Below are positions 9,922 through 18,221 of a stretch of 64,000 nucleotides of DNA, piece by piece. Made by a program: the position numbers and the translations under genes. Position 1 is the stretch's first letter. Every line of letters begins with the position of its first letter. The DNA is from Clostridium acidisoli DSM 12555 (GTDB lineage Bacteria > Bacillota > Clostridia > Clostridiales > Clostridiaceae), in contig NZ_FWXH01000010.1 of NCBI RefSeq assembly GCF_900176305.1, forward strand, positions 39,396 through 103,395, given 5' to 3'. The notes under the pieces were generated by a model. The model saw only the letters and a program-made list of their open reading frames with translations. It was not told where the DNA came from and searched no databases.

Positions 9922-10830
9922 ATGAAATATTTAGAAAATATTAGAGAACTTATTGGAAATACACCAATAATAAAAATAAATAATATAGAAATTGCAAATG
10001 GTAATAATATCTTTGCAAAACTTGAAATAAACAATCCTGGTGGGAGTATCAAGGACAGGATTGGAGTGTACATGATAGAGGATGCAGAGGAAAAAGGATT
10101 ATTAAAACCAGGATATACAATTATTGAAGCTACTGCAGGAAATACTGGGATTGGTATAGCATTAGCGGCAGTGAATAAGGGATATAATGTTACTTTTGTT
10201 GTACCTGAAAAATTTTCTTTAGAAAAACAAGCTATTATGAGGGCACTTGGAGCAAAGATTGTAAATACTTCAAGAGAACAGGGTATACTTGGAGCAATTG
10301 CCAAGGCAGAAGAATTGTTAAAGACAACTAATAATTCTATAAGTCTAAAACAGTTTGAAAATCAACAAAATCCATTTGCACATTATGCAACTACTGGTCC
10401 AGAAATATATAAAGATTTAGATGGTCAAATAGATTATTTTGTTACTGGGGCAGGAAGTGGAGGCACATATACAGGAATTGTGAGATATCTAAAAGAAAAA
10501 AATCCGAATATTAAAGGCATACTTGCGGATCCAGAAGGTTCAACTATTGGTGGTGGTATCGAGGGCTGTTATGAAATAGAGGGAATAGGTAACAATTTTA
10601 TACCTAAGACTATGGATAATAAGCTTGTAGATGAAGTTATAAAAATAAAAGATAAAGATGCTTTTGATATGGTAAAACAAATTGCATTAAAAGAAGGAAT
10701 TTTAGTTGGAAGTTCGTCAGGTGCAGCACTTGTGGCTGCATTAAAAATAGCAGAAAAAGTTAAGAATGCTAATATCGTAACGTTATTTCCAGATAGAGGA
10801 GATAGATATATAAGTAAAGGAATTTACTAA
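9922..10830 (+). CDS. mccA: Cystathionine beta-synthase / cysteine synthase family (MccA)
   Basis: Fold-type II PLP enzyme, 302 residues, without the CBS domains of the eukaryotic enzyme. The PLP lysine is in NPGGSIKDRIG, the asparagine loop in TAGNTGIG, and the phosphate-binding loop in GAGSGGTYTG. With mccB it forms the reverse trans-sulfuration route, condensing homocysteine with an activated serine to cystathionine. O-acetylserine sulfhydrylase is the main alternative. It lies 19 bp after mccB and is the last gene of the operon; repeat R2 begins 23 bp after its stop. Confidence 0.87.
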   Translation: MKYLENIRELIGNTPIIKINNIEIANGNNIFAKLEINNPGGSIKDRIGVYMIEDAEEKGLLKPGYTIIEATAGNTGIGIALAAVNKGYNVTFVVPEKFSLEKQAIMRALGAKIVNTSREQGILGAIAKAEELLKTTNNSISLKQFENQQNPFAHYATTGPEIYKDLDGQIDYFVTGAGSGGTYTGIVRYLKEKNPNIKGILADPEGSTIGGGIEGCYEIEGIGNNFIPKTMDNKLVDEVIKIKDKDAFDMVKQIALKEGILVGSSSGAALVAALKIAEKVKNANIVTLFPDRGDRYISKGIY

Positions 10831-10853
10831 TTTACAGCTCACAGTTTGTATGC

Positions 10854-11393
10854 TTCATAATAGTGATAAATTGCGAAGCAAAGACTAAAGAATTTTAAAG
10901 CTAGATAAAAAGATTAAAGAAAGCCTTCGGCTAGATTAAAGGTTTGACGATGCCAAGGCCGTCAAAGGAGAGAGATGTTACTTACGCAACAGGTAAAGGA
11001 AAATTTTCCTTCTACGTCAGAAAAATAGTAAACTTAATTTATACATCTTAGTATTTAAAGATAACTCAAATATGTATTTTAACCGCAGGTTGTGCTTTTA
11101 GGCGTAGCCTGTGGTGTTAGCATTATGGTTAATATTGTAATAAATACTTATGTATTGAATACCACGACCTTCGGTCGAAAAATGAATGGCAATATACTTT
11201 AGCTTATATATTTAAGCTAAAAGATTTTTAGCAGCATAGCGTAGAAAAATCATCCTAAACCTTTTGATGCAAGCAAATTCTCTCACCGTTAATTCTTTAA
11301 TCTTGCCACTCTGGAAATCTTTCACCTTTTTACTCACGCAGTAGAGGAAAATTTTTAACCAGTTGTTTCGTAATTTCTTCATATTATTATTAA
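10854..11393. repeat. Nested-hairpin TIR element R2 (near full-length, forward)
   Basis: A 540-bp member of the intergenic family. The left end TTCATAATA...AAATTGCGAAG matches the inverted right end around 11370-11393. It contains the invariant GAAAGCCTTCGGCTAGAT hairpin (10919-10936), a GACG...CGTC hairpin, GTTACTTACGCAAC, AAGGAAAATTTTCCTT, a middle module with CGACCTTCGGTCG (about 11165), then the right-half hairpins. A 62-codon minus-strand frame inside it (11212-11400) looks incidental. It occupies the gap between mccA and surE. Confidence 0.82.
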
Positions 11394-11505
11394 ACATCAT
11401 TTATTAAAAGCAATTATGTTATAATATTATAAAAAAAGTATACTTTGAAGCAGGATAGTCTAAATGACTGTCATGAACTAACATAGTAATACAAGAGGTG
11501 TAAAG

Positions 11506-12264
11506 ATGAAAATATTATTAGTAAATGATGATGGTATTCATGCTGATGGACTGCACGTTTTAGCAAAAGAAATAGAAAAAGACAATGAGGTGATTATCGT
11601 AGCGCCAGATGATCAAAGAAGTGCATGCGGGCACTCAATAACCCTTGGCATGCCATTAACATTAAAAGAAGTTAAAATTAATGGAGTGAGATCAAAAGCA
11701 TATAGTGTTAGTGGGACACCAGCAGATTGTGTTAGAATTGGTGTCCTTAAATTATGCAATGGTGAGGGAATAGATCTAATAATATCGGGAATAAATAGGG
11801 GAGTAAATCTAGGAAGAGACATTCTATATTCAGGAACGGTTTCTGCGGCAATTGAAGCTGGAATTAATAAAATACCGTCAATTGCAGTGTCAGCACATAT
11901 AAATGTTGAAAAGATAAATTATGAAGTAGCAGCAAAGTATGCCAAAGAAATTCTCAAATGCTCAATGGAAAATTATATTGGAAGTAATGTAGTCCTAAAT
12001 TTAAATGTGCCGTCAATTGAGGAAGACCAAATAAAAGGCATTAAGGTATGTAAAAGCGGTGGAAGACTTTATGAAGATCGATATGATGAGCTAGACAGAA
12101 GTAATGATGAAATAAGGTATATTGCCAATGGAGTAATGAATCAAACTTATGATGAGGATACGGATGTGTATTACTTGAAGAATGGATATGTTACATTAAC
12201 TCCATTGCAATATGATTTGACGGACTATAAACTAATAGAAAAACTAGAAAAAATTATAGATTAA
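11506..12264 (+). CDS. surE: 5'/3'-nucleotidase SurE
   Basis: Metal-dependent nucleoside monophosphate phosphatase, 252 residues. The N-terminal metal site is in LLVNDDGIHADG (D8, D9), with the conserved serine in DDQRSACGHS and the asparagine motif GINRGVNLGRDILYSGTV. It acts in the cytoplasm on purine nucleoside monophosphates and possibly polyphosphate, and is linked to stationary-phase survival in other bacteria. The start ATG has AAGAGGTG upstream. A membrane-protein gene begins 36 bp after its stop. Confidence 0.95.
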   Translation: MKILLVNDDGIHADGLHVLAKEIEKDNEVIIVAPDDQRSACGHSITLGMPLTLKEVKINGVRSKAYSVSGTPADCVRIGVLKLCNGEGIDLIISGINRGVNLGRDILYSGTVSAAIEAGINKIPSIAVSAHINVEKINYEVAAKYAKEILKCSMENYIGSNVVLNLNVPSIEEDQIKGIKVCKSGGRLYEDRYDELDRSNDEIRYIANGVMNQTYDEDTDVYYLKNGYVTLTPLQYDLTDYKLIEKLEKIID

Positions 12265-12300
12265 TGGAATATTTAATGCATAATTGCAAATGATATAAAT

Positions 12301-12714
12301 ATGGTAAAAAGATTTGTATTATACGGTTTTCTTGGAATTTGTGCAGAAATATTTTGGACTGGAATGGGATCATTAATTAATGGAGACATTAGATTAAGAG
12401 GGTTCACATATATATGGATGTTTCCTATATATGGAATGATCGTTTTCCTAGAACCAATACAGCATAAGATTAAAAATTGGCCGCTTGTTTTAAGAGGGGG
12501 TGTGTATACAATTTTAATTTTTTTTATGGAATACACGAGTGGGTTGTTTTTAAGATTTCTGCTGGGTGTTTGCCCCTGGAATTATACAGGGCCTCTAGCT
12601 ATTAATGGACTCATAAGGCTGGATTTTATACCAATATGGTTTTGTTTTGGTATAATAATTGAGAAGATTCACTATACTATAGATAAAATTAGTGTTTTAT
12701 TGAGAACACAGTAA
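12301..12714 (+). CDS. Small multi-pass membrane protein (putative ABC-transporter type IV family)
   Basis: 137 residues with about four hydrophobic segments (about 5-25, 39-58, 66-90, 101-125). The pattern of FLGICAEIFWTGMGSL, a WMFPIYG motif and CPWNYTG resembles the family named putative ABC-transporter type IV (DUF1113/CmpB-like). No function is known for it. No convincing ribosome binding site precedes the ATG, so translation may be weak or coupled to surE, 36 bp upstream. Family call is from memory of the motifs. Confidence 0.65.
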   Translation: MVKRFVLYGFLGICAEIFWTGMGSLINGDIRLRGFTYIWMFPIYGMIVFLEPIQHKIKNWPLVLRGGVYTILIFFMEYTSGLFLRFLLGVCPWNYTGPLAINGLIRLDFIPIWFCFGIIIEKIHYTIDKISVLLRTQ

Positions 12715-12815
12715 TAAAGTTAGAATTTCATTCGGATAAAATTTACCTCCACAAATTCTCCACAATTGTAATCTATAATAAAGTTATAAATTACATTGTT
12801 AAAGGAGGAGTAGTT

Positions 12816-13070
12816 ATGATGCGTGGATATGGAGGTTATGGGTTTCGAAGTTGTATTGGTGGAGGTTTTTTTCCATTTACAATGATATTTAATTTAGTTA
12901 TACTAATTATTCTTGTGGTAGTTGGAGTTAAATTATATAAGAAATATATAAGTGGTACAGATAATTCAATTGCAATTAAAATATTAAATGAGAAATATGC
13001 TAGTGGAGATATAACAGAAGAAGAATACTCTAGGAGAAGAGAAATTCTTTTAAATAAAAAGAAAAAGTAA
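12816..13070 (+). CDS. SHOCT-domain small membrane protein
   Basis: 84 residues: a glycine/aromatic-rich N-terminus (MRGYGGYGF), one transmembrane segment at about 21-43 (FTMIFNLVILIILVVVGVKL), then a C-terminal SHOCT motif (IKILNEKYASGDITEEEYSRRREIL). AAAGGAGG precedes the ATG. SHOCT domains are found at the ends of membrane and DNA-binding proteins and are thought to mediate oligomerisation. It lies directly upstream of an OmpR-type two-component pair, to which it could be functionally linked, but nothing proves this. Confidence 0.75.
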   Translation: MMRGYGGYGFRSCIGGGFFPFTMIFNLVILIILVVVGVKLYKKYISGTDNSIAIKILNEKYASGDITEEEYSRRREILLNKKKK

Positions 13071-13180
13071 ATCTATAGATAGGTATGTTTCAAATAACTT
13101 GATTATTTTGATACATACCTATTGTTTATATGTTGAATATGGCAAATAATATTGTTAATAGAGTGTTTGGAGTGAAGCGT

Positions 13181-13876
13181 ATGGAATTAAGAATGACAAT
13201 ACTTATAGTAGATGATGAGGAAAAAATTTTAGAGGTGGTAAAGGCTTACCTTGAAGAGGATGGGTATAATGTTATTACGGCTTCAGATGGAGAAGCTGCT
13301 TTGAATATATTTAAAAATGAAACAGTTCACCTTATAATTCTTGATTTAATGCTTCCTAAAATCTCAGGCATACAAGTGTGTAGTAATATAAGAAGTAGGT
13401 CAGAAGTACCTATACTAATGTTAACTGCACGATGGGAAGAGGAGGATAAAATAGAAGGAATATCTATAGGAGCAGATGATTACTTGACAAAACCATTCAG
13501 CGTTAGGGAACTTGTTGTAAGGGTTAGAGCATTAATTAGAAGAGCATACAGAAATAAGGAACCACTTGCAGATGTTCTTGTTTTTAATTCTGGAGACTTA
13601 ATAATTGATATAAAAAAGTTTTTAATTAAAAAAAACGGCTATATAGTAAATATGACAAACAATGAGTTTAAAGTTTTAAAGGCATTGCTTACAAATCCTG
13701 GACAAGTATTTTCAAGGGAAAAACTTGTTGAGAAAGCTTTTGGATTTGATTATGATGGAGTTGACAGAACTATGGATACGTATATTAAAAATATAAGGCA
13801 AAAAATAGAAGACAATCCTAAGGAACCTAAATATATTGTTACAATATACGGTATGGGATATAAGTTTATGGAGTAA
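13181..13876 (+). CDS. OmpR/PhoB-family response regulator
   Basis: 231 residues: receiver domain (acidic pocket DDEE at 11-14, phosphoacceptor D55 in LIILDLMLPK, lysine in DYLTKPFSVREL), then a winged-helix DNA-binding domain with FKVLKALLTNPGQVFSREKL and the terminal YGMGYKF. I chose the ATG at 13181, since GGAGTG lies 6 nt upstream; longer in-frame starts back to 13130 lack such a site. The cognate kinase gene follows 13 bp downstream. Target genes are unknown; the adjacent small SHOCT membrane protein is a candidate. Confidence 0.93.
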   Translation: MELRMTILIVDDEEKILEVVKAYLEEDGYNVITASDGEAALNIFKNETVHLIILDLMLPKISGIQVCSNIRSRSEVPILMLTARWEEEDKIEGISIGADDYLTKPFSVRELVVRVRALIRRAYRNKEPLADVLVFNSGDLIIDIKKFLIKKNGYIVNMTNNEFKVLKALLTNPGQVFSREKLVEKAFGFDYDGVDRTMDTYIKNIRQKIEDNPKEPKYIVTIYGMGYKFME

Positions 13877-13889
13877 GGTGGTAAAGGTT

Positions 13890-15275
13890 ATGAAAATGTC
13901 TCTTACTAAAAAATTGGCTTTTGGATTTATATTAACAGTAATGGTTTCTATAGCTATAGTAGCAATTATATCTAATATTATGATAAATTTTAGGTTTAAT
14001 GAATACCTTATAAGTCAGCAAAAAAACAAGATAAATAATGTCTGTAAAATGGCTGAGGATTTGTATAATAAGGACAATGGATTTTCAGGCACAAATACAG
14101 ATGAAATAAAAAGATATGCATCCGTGGAAGATTTTTTGATAGAAATTAAAGATGCAAATGGAAATATAATCTTTAATAATAATAAGGTAGATAACAACAT
14201 GGATTATATGATGAAGTCTATGATGGAACGCAAAATGGGAAATTACGTTGAAATAAAAAACAATTTAATGAAAGATAATAAAAAGATTGGCAGTATAGTT
14301 ATAGGTTATTTTGACAAGTCATATATAAATAGTGATGCGTTAAATTTTAAAATAACATTAAATCAATCATTTATGTTTTCCAGTCTTATAGCTTTATTTA
14401 TTGGGTTTTTGGTAAGCTTTATTTTCTCAAAGCAGATATCGAAGCCATTAATTGTTATTAATAATGTTGCAAATAAAATAAGAAGTGGAGATCTTAATGC
14501 AAGATGTAAAATAAAAAGTAGTACTAATGAAATCATAGAACTATCTGAATCTATGAATTACCTTGGAGATACATTAAAAAAGCAAGAGATGCTTAGAAAA
14601 AGGTCAACGGCTGATATAGCACATGAACTAAGGACACCACTTTCGACTTTAAAAACTCATATAGAGGCTATGCTTGATGGAATTTGGGCTCCAACTAAAG
14701 AAAGGTTAGAAAGTTTTTATGAGGAGATAGAAAGGTTAATAAAACTTGTTAATAATCTTAGAAGCCTTTCAAAGTTAGAAGAAGTAAATTTGAATTTAAG
14801 CAGGAGCAAGTTTAATGTGAAAGATTTAGTAATGAGTATAATAAAAAATATGGAATCAATTTATAACAAAAAAAATTATAAATTAATAATGGGAAATACA
14901 ATTGATTTAGAAGTATTTTGGGATAGAGATAAAATAATTCAAATAATGGACAATTTGCTTTCAAATGCTTATAAGTATTTGGAATCAAATGGTGTTGTGA
15001 AAATTGATATGAAGAGGGAAAAAAATAATATTATTATTGAAGTTGAGGACAATGGAATAGGAATTCCTGAAAAAGATTTGCCTTATATTTTTGAAAGGTT
15101 TTATAGGAGCGATAAATCAAGAAGTAGGAATACTGGTGGCTCTGGAATAGGCCTTGCAATAACAAAGGCCTTAGTTGAAGCTCATGATGGAAAAATTGAG
15201 GTTTATAGTGAGGAAGGAAAAGGAACTAAGTTTGTTATAAAAATGCCTTTTATGGAGTATAGCAGTATCCTTTAA
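13890..15275 (+). CDS. Sensor histidine kinase with HAMP domain
   Basis: 461 residues. Transmembrane helix 1 lies at about 9-32, then an extracytoplasmic domain (33-162), TM2 at about 163-180, and a HAMP domain (about 182-235). The HisKA phosphoacceptor is H245 in STADIAHELRTPLS, and the HATPase domain has NLLSNAYKYL, VEDNGIGIPEKDLPYIFERFYR and GGSGIGLAI. The ATG at 13890 follows AAGGTGG; the reading that begins at 13836 inside the regulator gene has no such site. It partners with the upstream response regulator. Its stop overlaps that of the convergent LuxR-type regulator (shared TTAA at 15272-15275). Confidence 0.93.
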   Translation: MKMSLTKKLAFGFILTVMVSIAIVAIISNIMINFRFNEYLISQQKNKINNVCKMAEDLYNKDNGFSGTNTDEIKRYASVEDFLIEIKDANGNIIFNNNKVDNNMDYMMKSMMERKMGNYVEIKNNLMKDNKKIGSIVIGYFDKSYINSDALNFKITLNQSFMFSSLIALFIGFLVSFIFSKQISKPLIVINNVANKIRSGDLNARCKIKSSTNEIIELSESMNYLGDTLKKQEMLRKRSTADIAHELRTPLSTLKTHIEAMLDGIWAPTKERLESFYEEIERLIKLVNNLRSLSKLEEVNLNLSRSKFNVKDLVMSIIKNMESIYNKKNYKLIMGNTIDLEVFWDRDKIIQIMDNLLSNAYKYLESNGVVKIDMKREKNNIIIEVEDNGIGIPEKDLPYIFERFYRSDKSRSRNTGGSGIGLAITKALVEAHDGKIEVYSEEGKGTKFVIKMPFMEYSSIL

Positions 15276-15922
15276 AACATATCTTGTAAAAAAACAACGA
15301 GTTCAGTTCGGCTATTAACCTGTAATTTCTCTAAAATTTTAGATACATAATTTTTTATAGTTCCTTCTGTAACAAATAGGGCTTCACTTATAGCTTTATT
15401 ACTTTTCCCGGACATTAAATGTTTTGCTACTTCAAGCTCACGAGGAGTTAGTGTTTTAAGTAATCTATCTTTTTCCTCATTTTGGTTAGTTTTTTGGCTA
15501 TTTATGCCGTTTAAGGCTTTAACAACTTTTTCAGTAACTTTAGGATTTAAAAGTATGCTTCCACCTAAGGCAGTTTTTATAGAATTTATTATTTCCTTAG
15601 AGCCGGAATCCTTAAGAATATAGCCATCTGCACCTTGCTTTAGACCTTCAAAAATATATTCATCTTCGTTAAAGGTTGTTAATATAATAATCTTTATATG
15701 TGGATAATTTTCTTTAACAAATTTTGTAGTAGCTATTCCATCCATAACGGGCATTCTTACATCTGTCAATATTACATCTGGTGATAGTTTTTTTAGTAGC
15801 TCAATTAATTCCTTGCCATTTGAAGCTTCACCTATGCAATTTATTTCTTCATTTAAACTTAAAATCATTTTTAAGCCTTCACGAACAATTTCTTGATCGT
15901 CTACAATAATTAAATTAATCAT
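15272..15922 (-). CDS. NarL/LuxR-family response regulator (LnrK-like)
   Basis: 216 residues: receiver domain with D8/D9, phosphoacceptor D54 (VILTDVRMPVMDG) and K104 (GYILKDSG), and a C-terminal LuxR helix-turn-helix (LTPRELEVAKHLMSGKSNKAIS...VTEGTIKNYVSKILEKL, about 152-210). The start overlaps the end of its kinase gene by 8 bp. Gene order (kinase-regulator divergent from an ATPase plus two ABC-2 permeases) matches the B. subtilis LnrJK/LnrLMN system. It probably binds the inverted repeats at 17148-17206. Confidence 0.9.
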   Translation of the reverse strand: MINLIIVDDQEIVREGLKMILSLNEEINCIGEASNGKELIELLKKLSPDVILTDVRMPVMDGIATTKFVKENYPHIKIIILTTFNEDEYIFEGLKQGADGYILKDSGSKEIINSIKTALGGSILLNPKVTEKVVKALNGINSQKTNQNEEKDRLLKTLTPRELEVAKHLMSGKSNKAISEALFVTEGTIKNYVSKILEKLQVNSRTELVVFLQDMF

Positions 15923-17084
15923 TTATTTCCCCCCATTTTAAAGGTAGATTTTGTGGAATTTTTCCTTCGATTGTAAAGCCGCGGTTTGCTTCAGATTCAA
16001 AAGTTATTTCGCCTTTTAGTGAGTGAATTCTTTCCTCCATACCAGTAATTCCATTAGAACGGACTATTTCCTTACAGCTTGAACCATTATTCTCTATCTT
16101 AAAAATTATATTATTTTCTAATTTATAAATATGTATATTAAAGAAAGTAGCATTTCCATGCTTTATGCCATTAGTAACTGCTTCTCTTATGGTTTTAAAA
16201 ATGCAAACTTTAATTTCATTAGCAGCTCTTTCAACTTCTTCATCAAAATCTAAAGTGAACTTGTATTTAGTTGTATTTCTAAAATTAATAAAAATATTTT
16301 CAATATCATCTCTAAGAGTAGTAATGGAAGTAGTATTTTTCTTAAGTACACTAACTGCTTTTCTCAAAGTTGTTAAGCAATCTTTAGAAAGGTTATAGCA
16401 ATTTTCAATAGTTGTTTTAGCTTTTTCAGGTTTAATAGCAACAATATTTTCGGCATACTCTAAATTCATGCTTAAAGCAACTAGAGAATGGCCAATAGAA
16501 TCATGAAGTTCCTCTGCTATTCTAGTTCTCTCTTTTTCAATAGTAAGCTCCTCTATTTTATTTGAATACTCTCCTAATGTTAAGTTAGTTTTATTAAGCT
16601 CCTTATTAAGTTTTTCAGCCTTGATTTTTTCTGTAACTATATTTTTTATTAAGAAACAAATTAAAAGTGTAAGTCCGTAATTAGATGCTATGTTCTCAAC
16701 AGTATAGAGTAAATTAGTTGAATAAAATATTCCAGCTGACATAGCAAAACTAATAAAATTAATAACTAATAAGCTTTTTAAAAATTTCTTGTTCAATAGA
16801 ACTAATTCTATAGTCAAAAGAGAGCAGTATACAGTTGTGCTAATGGATTTAGTTTTGTAAGAAAAGTAACATATTATTAAGTTACTTAATATAAAAGAAA
16901 GATATTTTATTGTTTCATTTACAGTTCTTCTAAAATAATCGCTTATAGCTAAAAATACAACTAAGGCTACATTAATTATTTGTATAGGGCTATGTAGAGT
17001 AGCTTTAAAAATGGATATAAGTGCTATTGCTTGTATAATTTTTAAAGTTATAATTCTATCTTTTGAAGATGAAAGAAAATTCAT
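15915..17084 (-). CDS. HisKA_3-type sensor histidine kinase (LnrJ/DesK-like)
   Basis: 389 residues. About five hydrophobic segments fill residues 12-150, then a coiled dimerisation region with the phosphoacceptor H194 in RIAEELHDSIGHSLVAL, and a short HATPase domain with the N-box in EAVTNGIKHGNATFF and a G-box near GITGMEERI. No large extracellular sensor domain is seen, which suggests that signals are perceived in the membrane, as expected for kinases that respond to membrane-active compounds. It is divergent from the ABC exporter and has GAAGGGA upstream of its ATG. Confidence 0.9.
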   Translation of the reverse strand: MNFLSSSKDRIITLKIIQAIALISIFKATLHSPIQIINVALVVFLAISDYFRRTVNETIKYLSFILSNLIICYFSYKTKSISTTVYCSLLTIELVLLNKKFLKSLLVINFISFAMSAGIFYSTNLLYTVENIASNYGLTLLICFLIKNIVTEKIKAEKLNKELNKTNLTLGEYSNKIEELTIEKERTRIAEELHDSIGHSLVALSMNLEYAENIVAIKPEKAKTTIENCYNLSKDCLTTLRKAVSVLKKNTTSITTLRDDIENIFINFRNTTKYKFTLDFDEEVERAANEIKVCIFKTIREAVTNGIKHGNATFFNIHIYKLENNIIFKIENNGSSCKEIVRSNGITGMEERIHSLKGEITFESEANRGFTIEGKIPQNLPLKWGEIND

Positions 17085-17147
17085 AATTTATCCCTTCTGT
17101 AAACAAGTTTTCTTTATTATACCATTAAATTTTCATTTGAAGTATAG

Positions 17148-17206
17148 TACTTTAGTCACATATGAATTAGTGACTAAAGTAGCATAGCAAATGAGTACTT
17201 TAGTGA
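17148..17206. promoter_or_regulatory. Inverted-repeat operator array between kinase and ABC exporter genes
   Basis: TACTTTAGTCAC (17148-17159) and its perfect inverse GTGACTAAAGTA (17170-17181) are separated by 10 bp; a third copy TACTTTAGTGA lies at 17196-17206. The site is in the 188-bp divergent intergenic region. No good -35 box is seen before the candidate -10 TATAGT (17242-17247) of the exporter operon, as expected for an activator-dependent promoter. Binding by the LuxR-type regulator is an inference. Confidence 0.7.
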
Positions 17207-17272
17207 ATATTAAAAAAAATTTATTGAAAGTAAAATATTAGTATAGTAAGAAATGATAAGGGGGAATTGTAA

Positions 17273-18205
17273 ATGCTTGAATTAATAAATTTAACAAAAA
17301 AATATAAGAATTTTATAGCAGTAGATAACATTTCTTTTAAAGTTGAAGATGGAGAAATATTTGGACTTTTAGGACCTAATGGTGCAGGAAAGTCTACAAC
17401 AGTGTCAATGATTAGTACGGTGAAAGCGCCTACAAGTGGAGAAATAAGGGTTGATAATAAGTCCCTAAAAGAAAAATCAATGGAAATAAAAAAGATTATG
17501 GGAATAGTACCTCAGGATATAGCTTTATATGAAGCTTTAAGTGCAAAAGATAATTTAGAGTTTTTTGGGTCACTTTATGGTTTGAAAGGAAAGATACTAA
17601 AAGATAGAGTTTCTGAAGTGCTAGAAATTATAGAACTTAAAGACAAAAAAGACCAGGCTGTTTCCGAATTTTCAGGGGGAATGAAAAGAAGAGTTAATAT
17701 TGGCATAGCATTAATAAACAATCCAAAACTTTTAATTTTGGATGAACCTACTGTAGGAATAGATCCACAATCTAGAAATCATATACTGGAAACCGTAAAA
17801 AGATTAAATGAAGAGAGAGGTATGACAGTAATATATACAAGTCATTATATGGAGGAAGTTGAGTATCTTTGTAAAAGAGTTGCAATTGTAGATAATGGAA
17901 AACTTATAGCGTTAGGGACTAAAGAAGAACTAAAGGAAAAATTAAAAGTTAAAGATACGTTAACTGTAAGTTATAGCAAAGCTGCAAAAGATGATTTAGA
18001 AAAAGTTAAAAATATTATGGGAACTGAAAAAGTGAGGATAGATAAAGATGAAATAACACTATTAGTAGATTCAAAGCAAAGGAACATTATAGATGTTGTA
18101 GATGATATAAAAAATCTAGGAATAAAATTAACAAGTTTTAAGTATGACGAAGTAAACTTAGAAAGTATGTTCCTCCAGATTACAGGAAAATCTTTAAGAG
18201 AATAA
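17273..18205 (+). CDS. ABC-2 exporter ATP-binding protein (LnrL-like)
   Basis: 310 residues. Walker A GPNGAGKST lies at 34-42, the Q-loop in GIVPQDIALYE, the signature FSGGMKRRVNIG, Walker B LLILDEPTVGID and the switch histidine in IYTSHYMEEVE. The C-terminal ~80 residues are the extension typical of DrrA/LnrL-type drug exporters. It is the first gene of a four-gene operon with two ABC-2 permeases. In the B. subtilis analogue the system exports linearmycins; the substrate here is unknown. Confidence 0.92.
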   Translation: MLELINLTKKYKNFIAVDNISFKVEDGEIFGLLGPNGAGKSTTVSMISTVKAPTSGEIRVDNKSLKEKSMEIKKIMGIVPQDIALYEALSAKDNLEFFGSLYGLKGKILKDRVSEVLEIIELKDKKDQAVSEFSGGMKRRVNIGIALINNPKLLILDEPTVGIDPQSRNHILETVKRLNEERGMTVIYTSHYMEEVEYLCKRVAIVDNGKLIALGTKEELKEKLKVKDTLTVSYSKAAKDDLEKVKNIMGTEKVRIDKDEITLLVDSKQRNIIDVVDDIKNLGIKLTSFKYDEVNLESMFLQITGKSLRE

Positions 18206-18221
18206 CAAGGGGGTAAGTAAA

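Noticed and set aside
9873..10304. 143-codon minus-strand open frame opposite mccA
   Set aside because: A low-complexity hydrophobic shadow of the glycine/alanine-rich PLP enzyme, without a start signal.
11212..11400. 62-codon minus-strand open frame in repeat R2
   Set aside because: It is confined to the repeat's hairpin-rich right half, is broken in the other copies, and has no good translation start.
10830..11506. Antisense S-box riboswitch downstream of mccA
   Set aside because: Looked for because C. acetobutylicum has one; no GGGCTTCATCGGGC-like or complementary consensus is visible.
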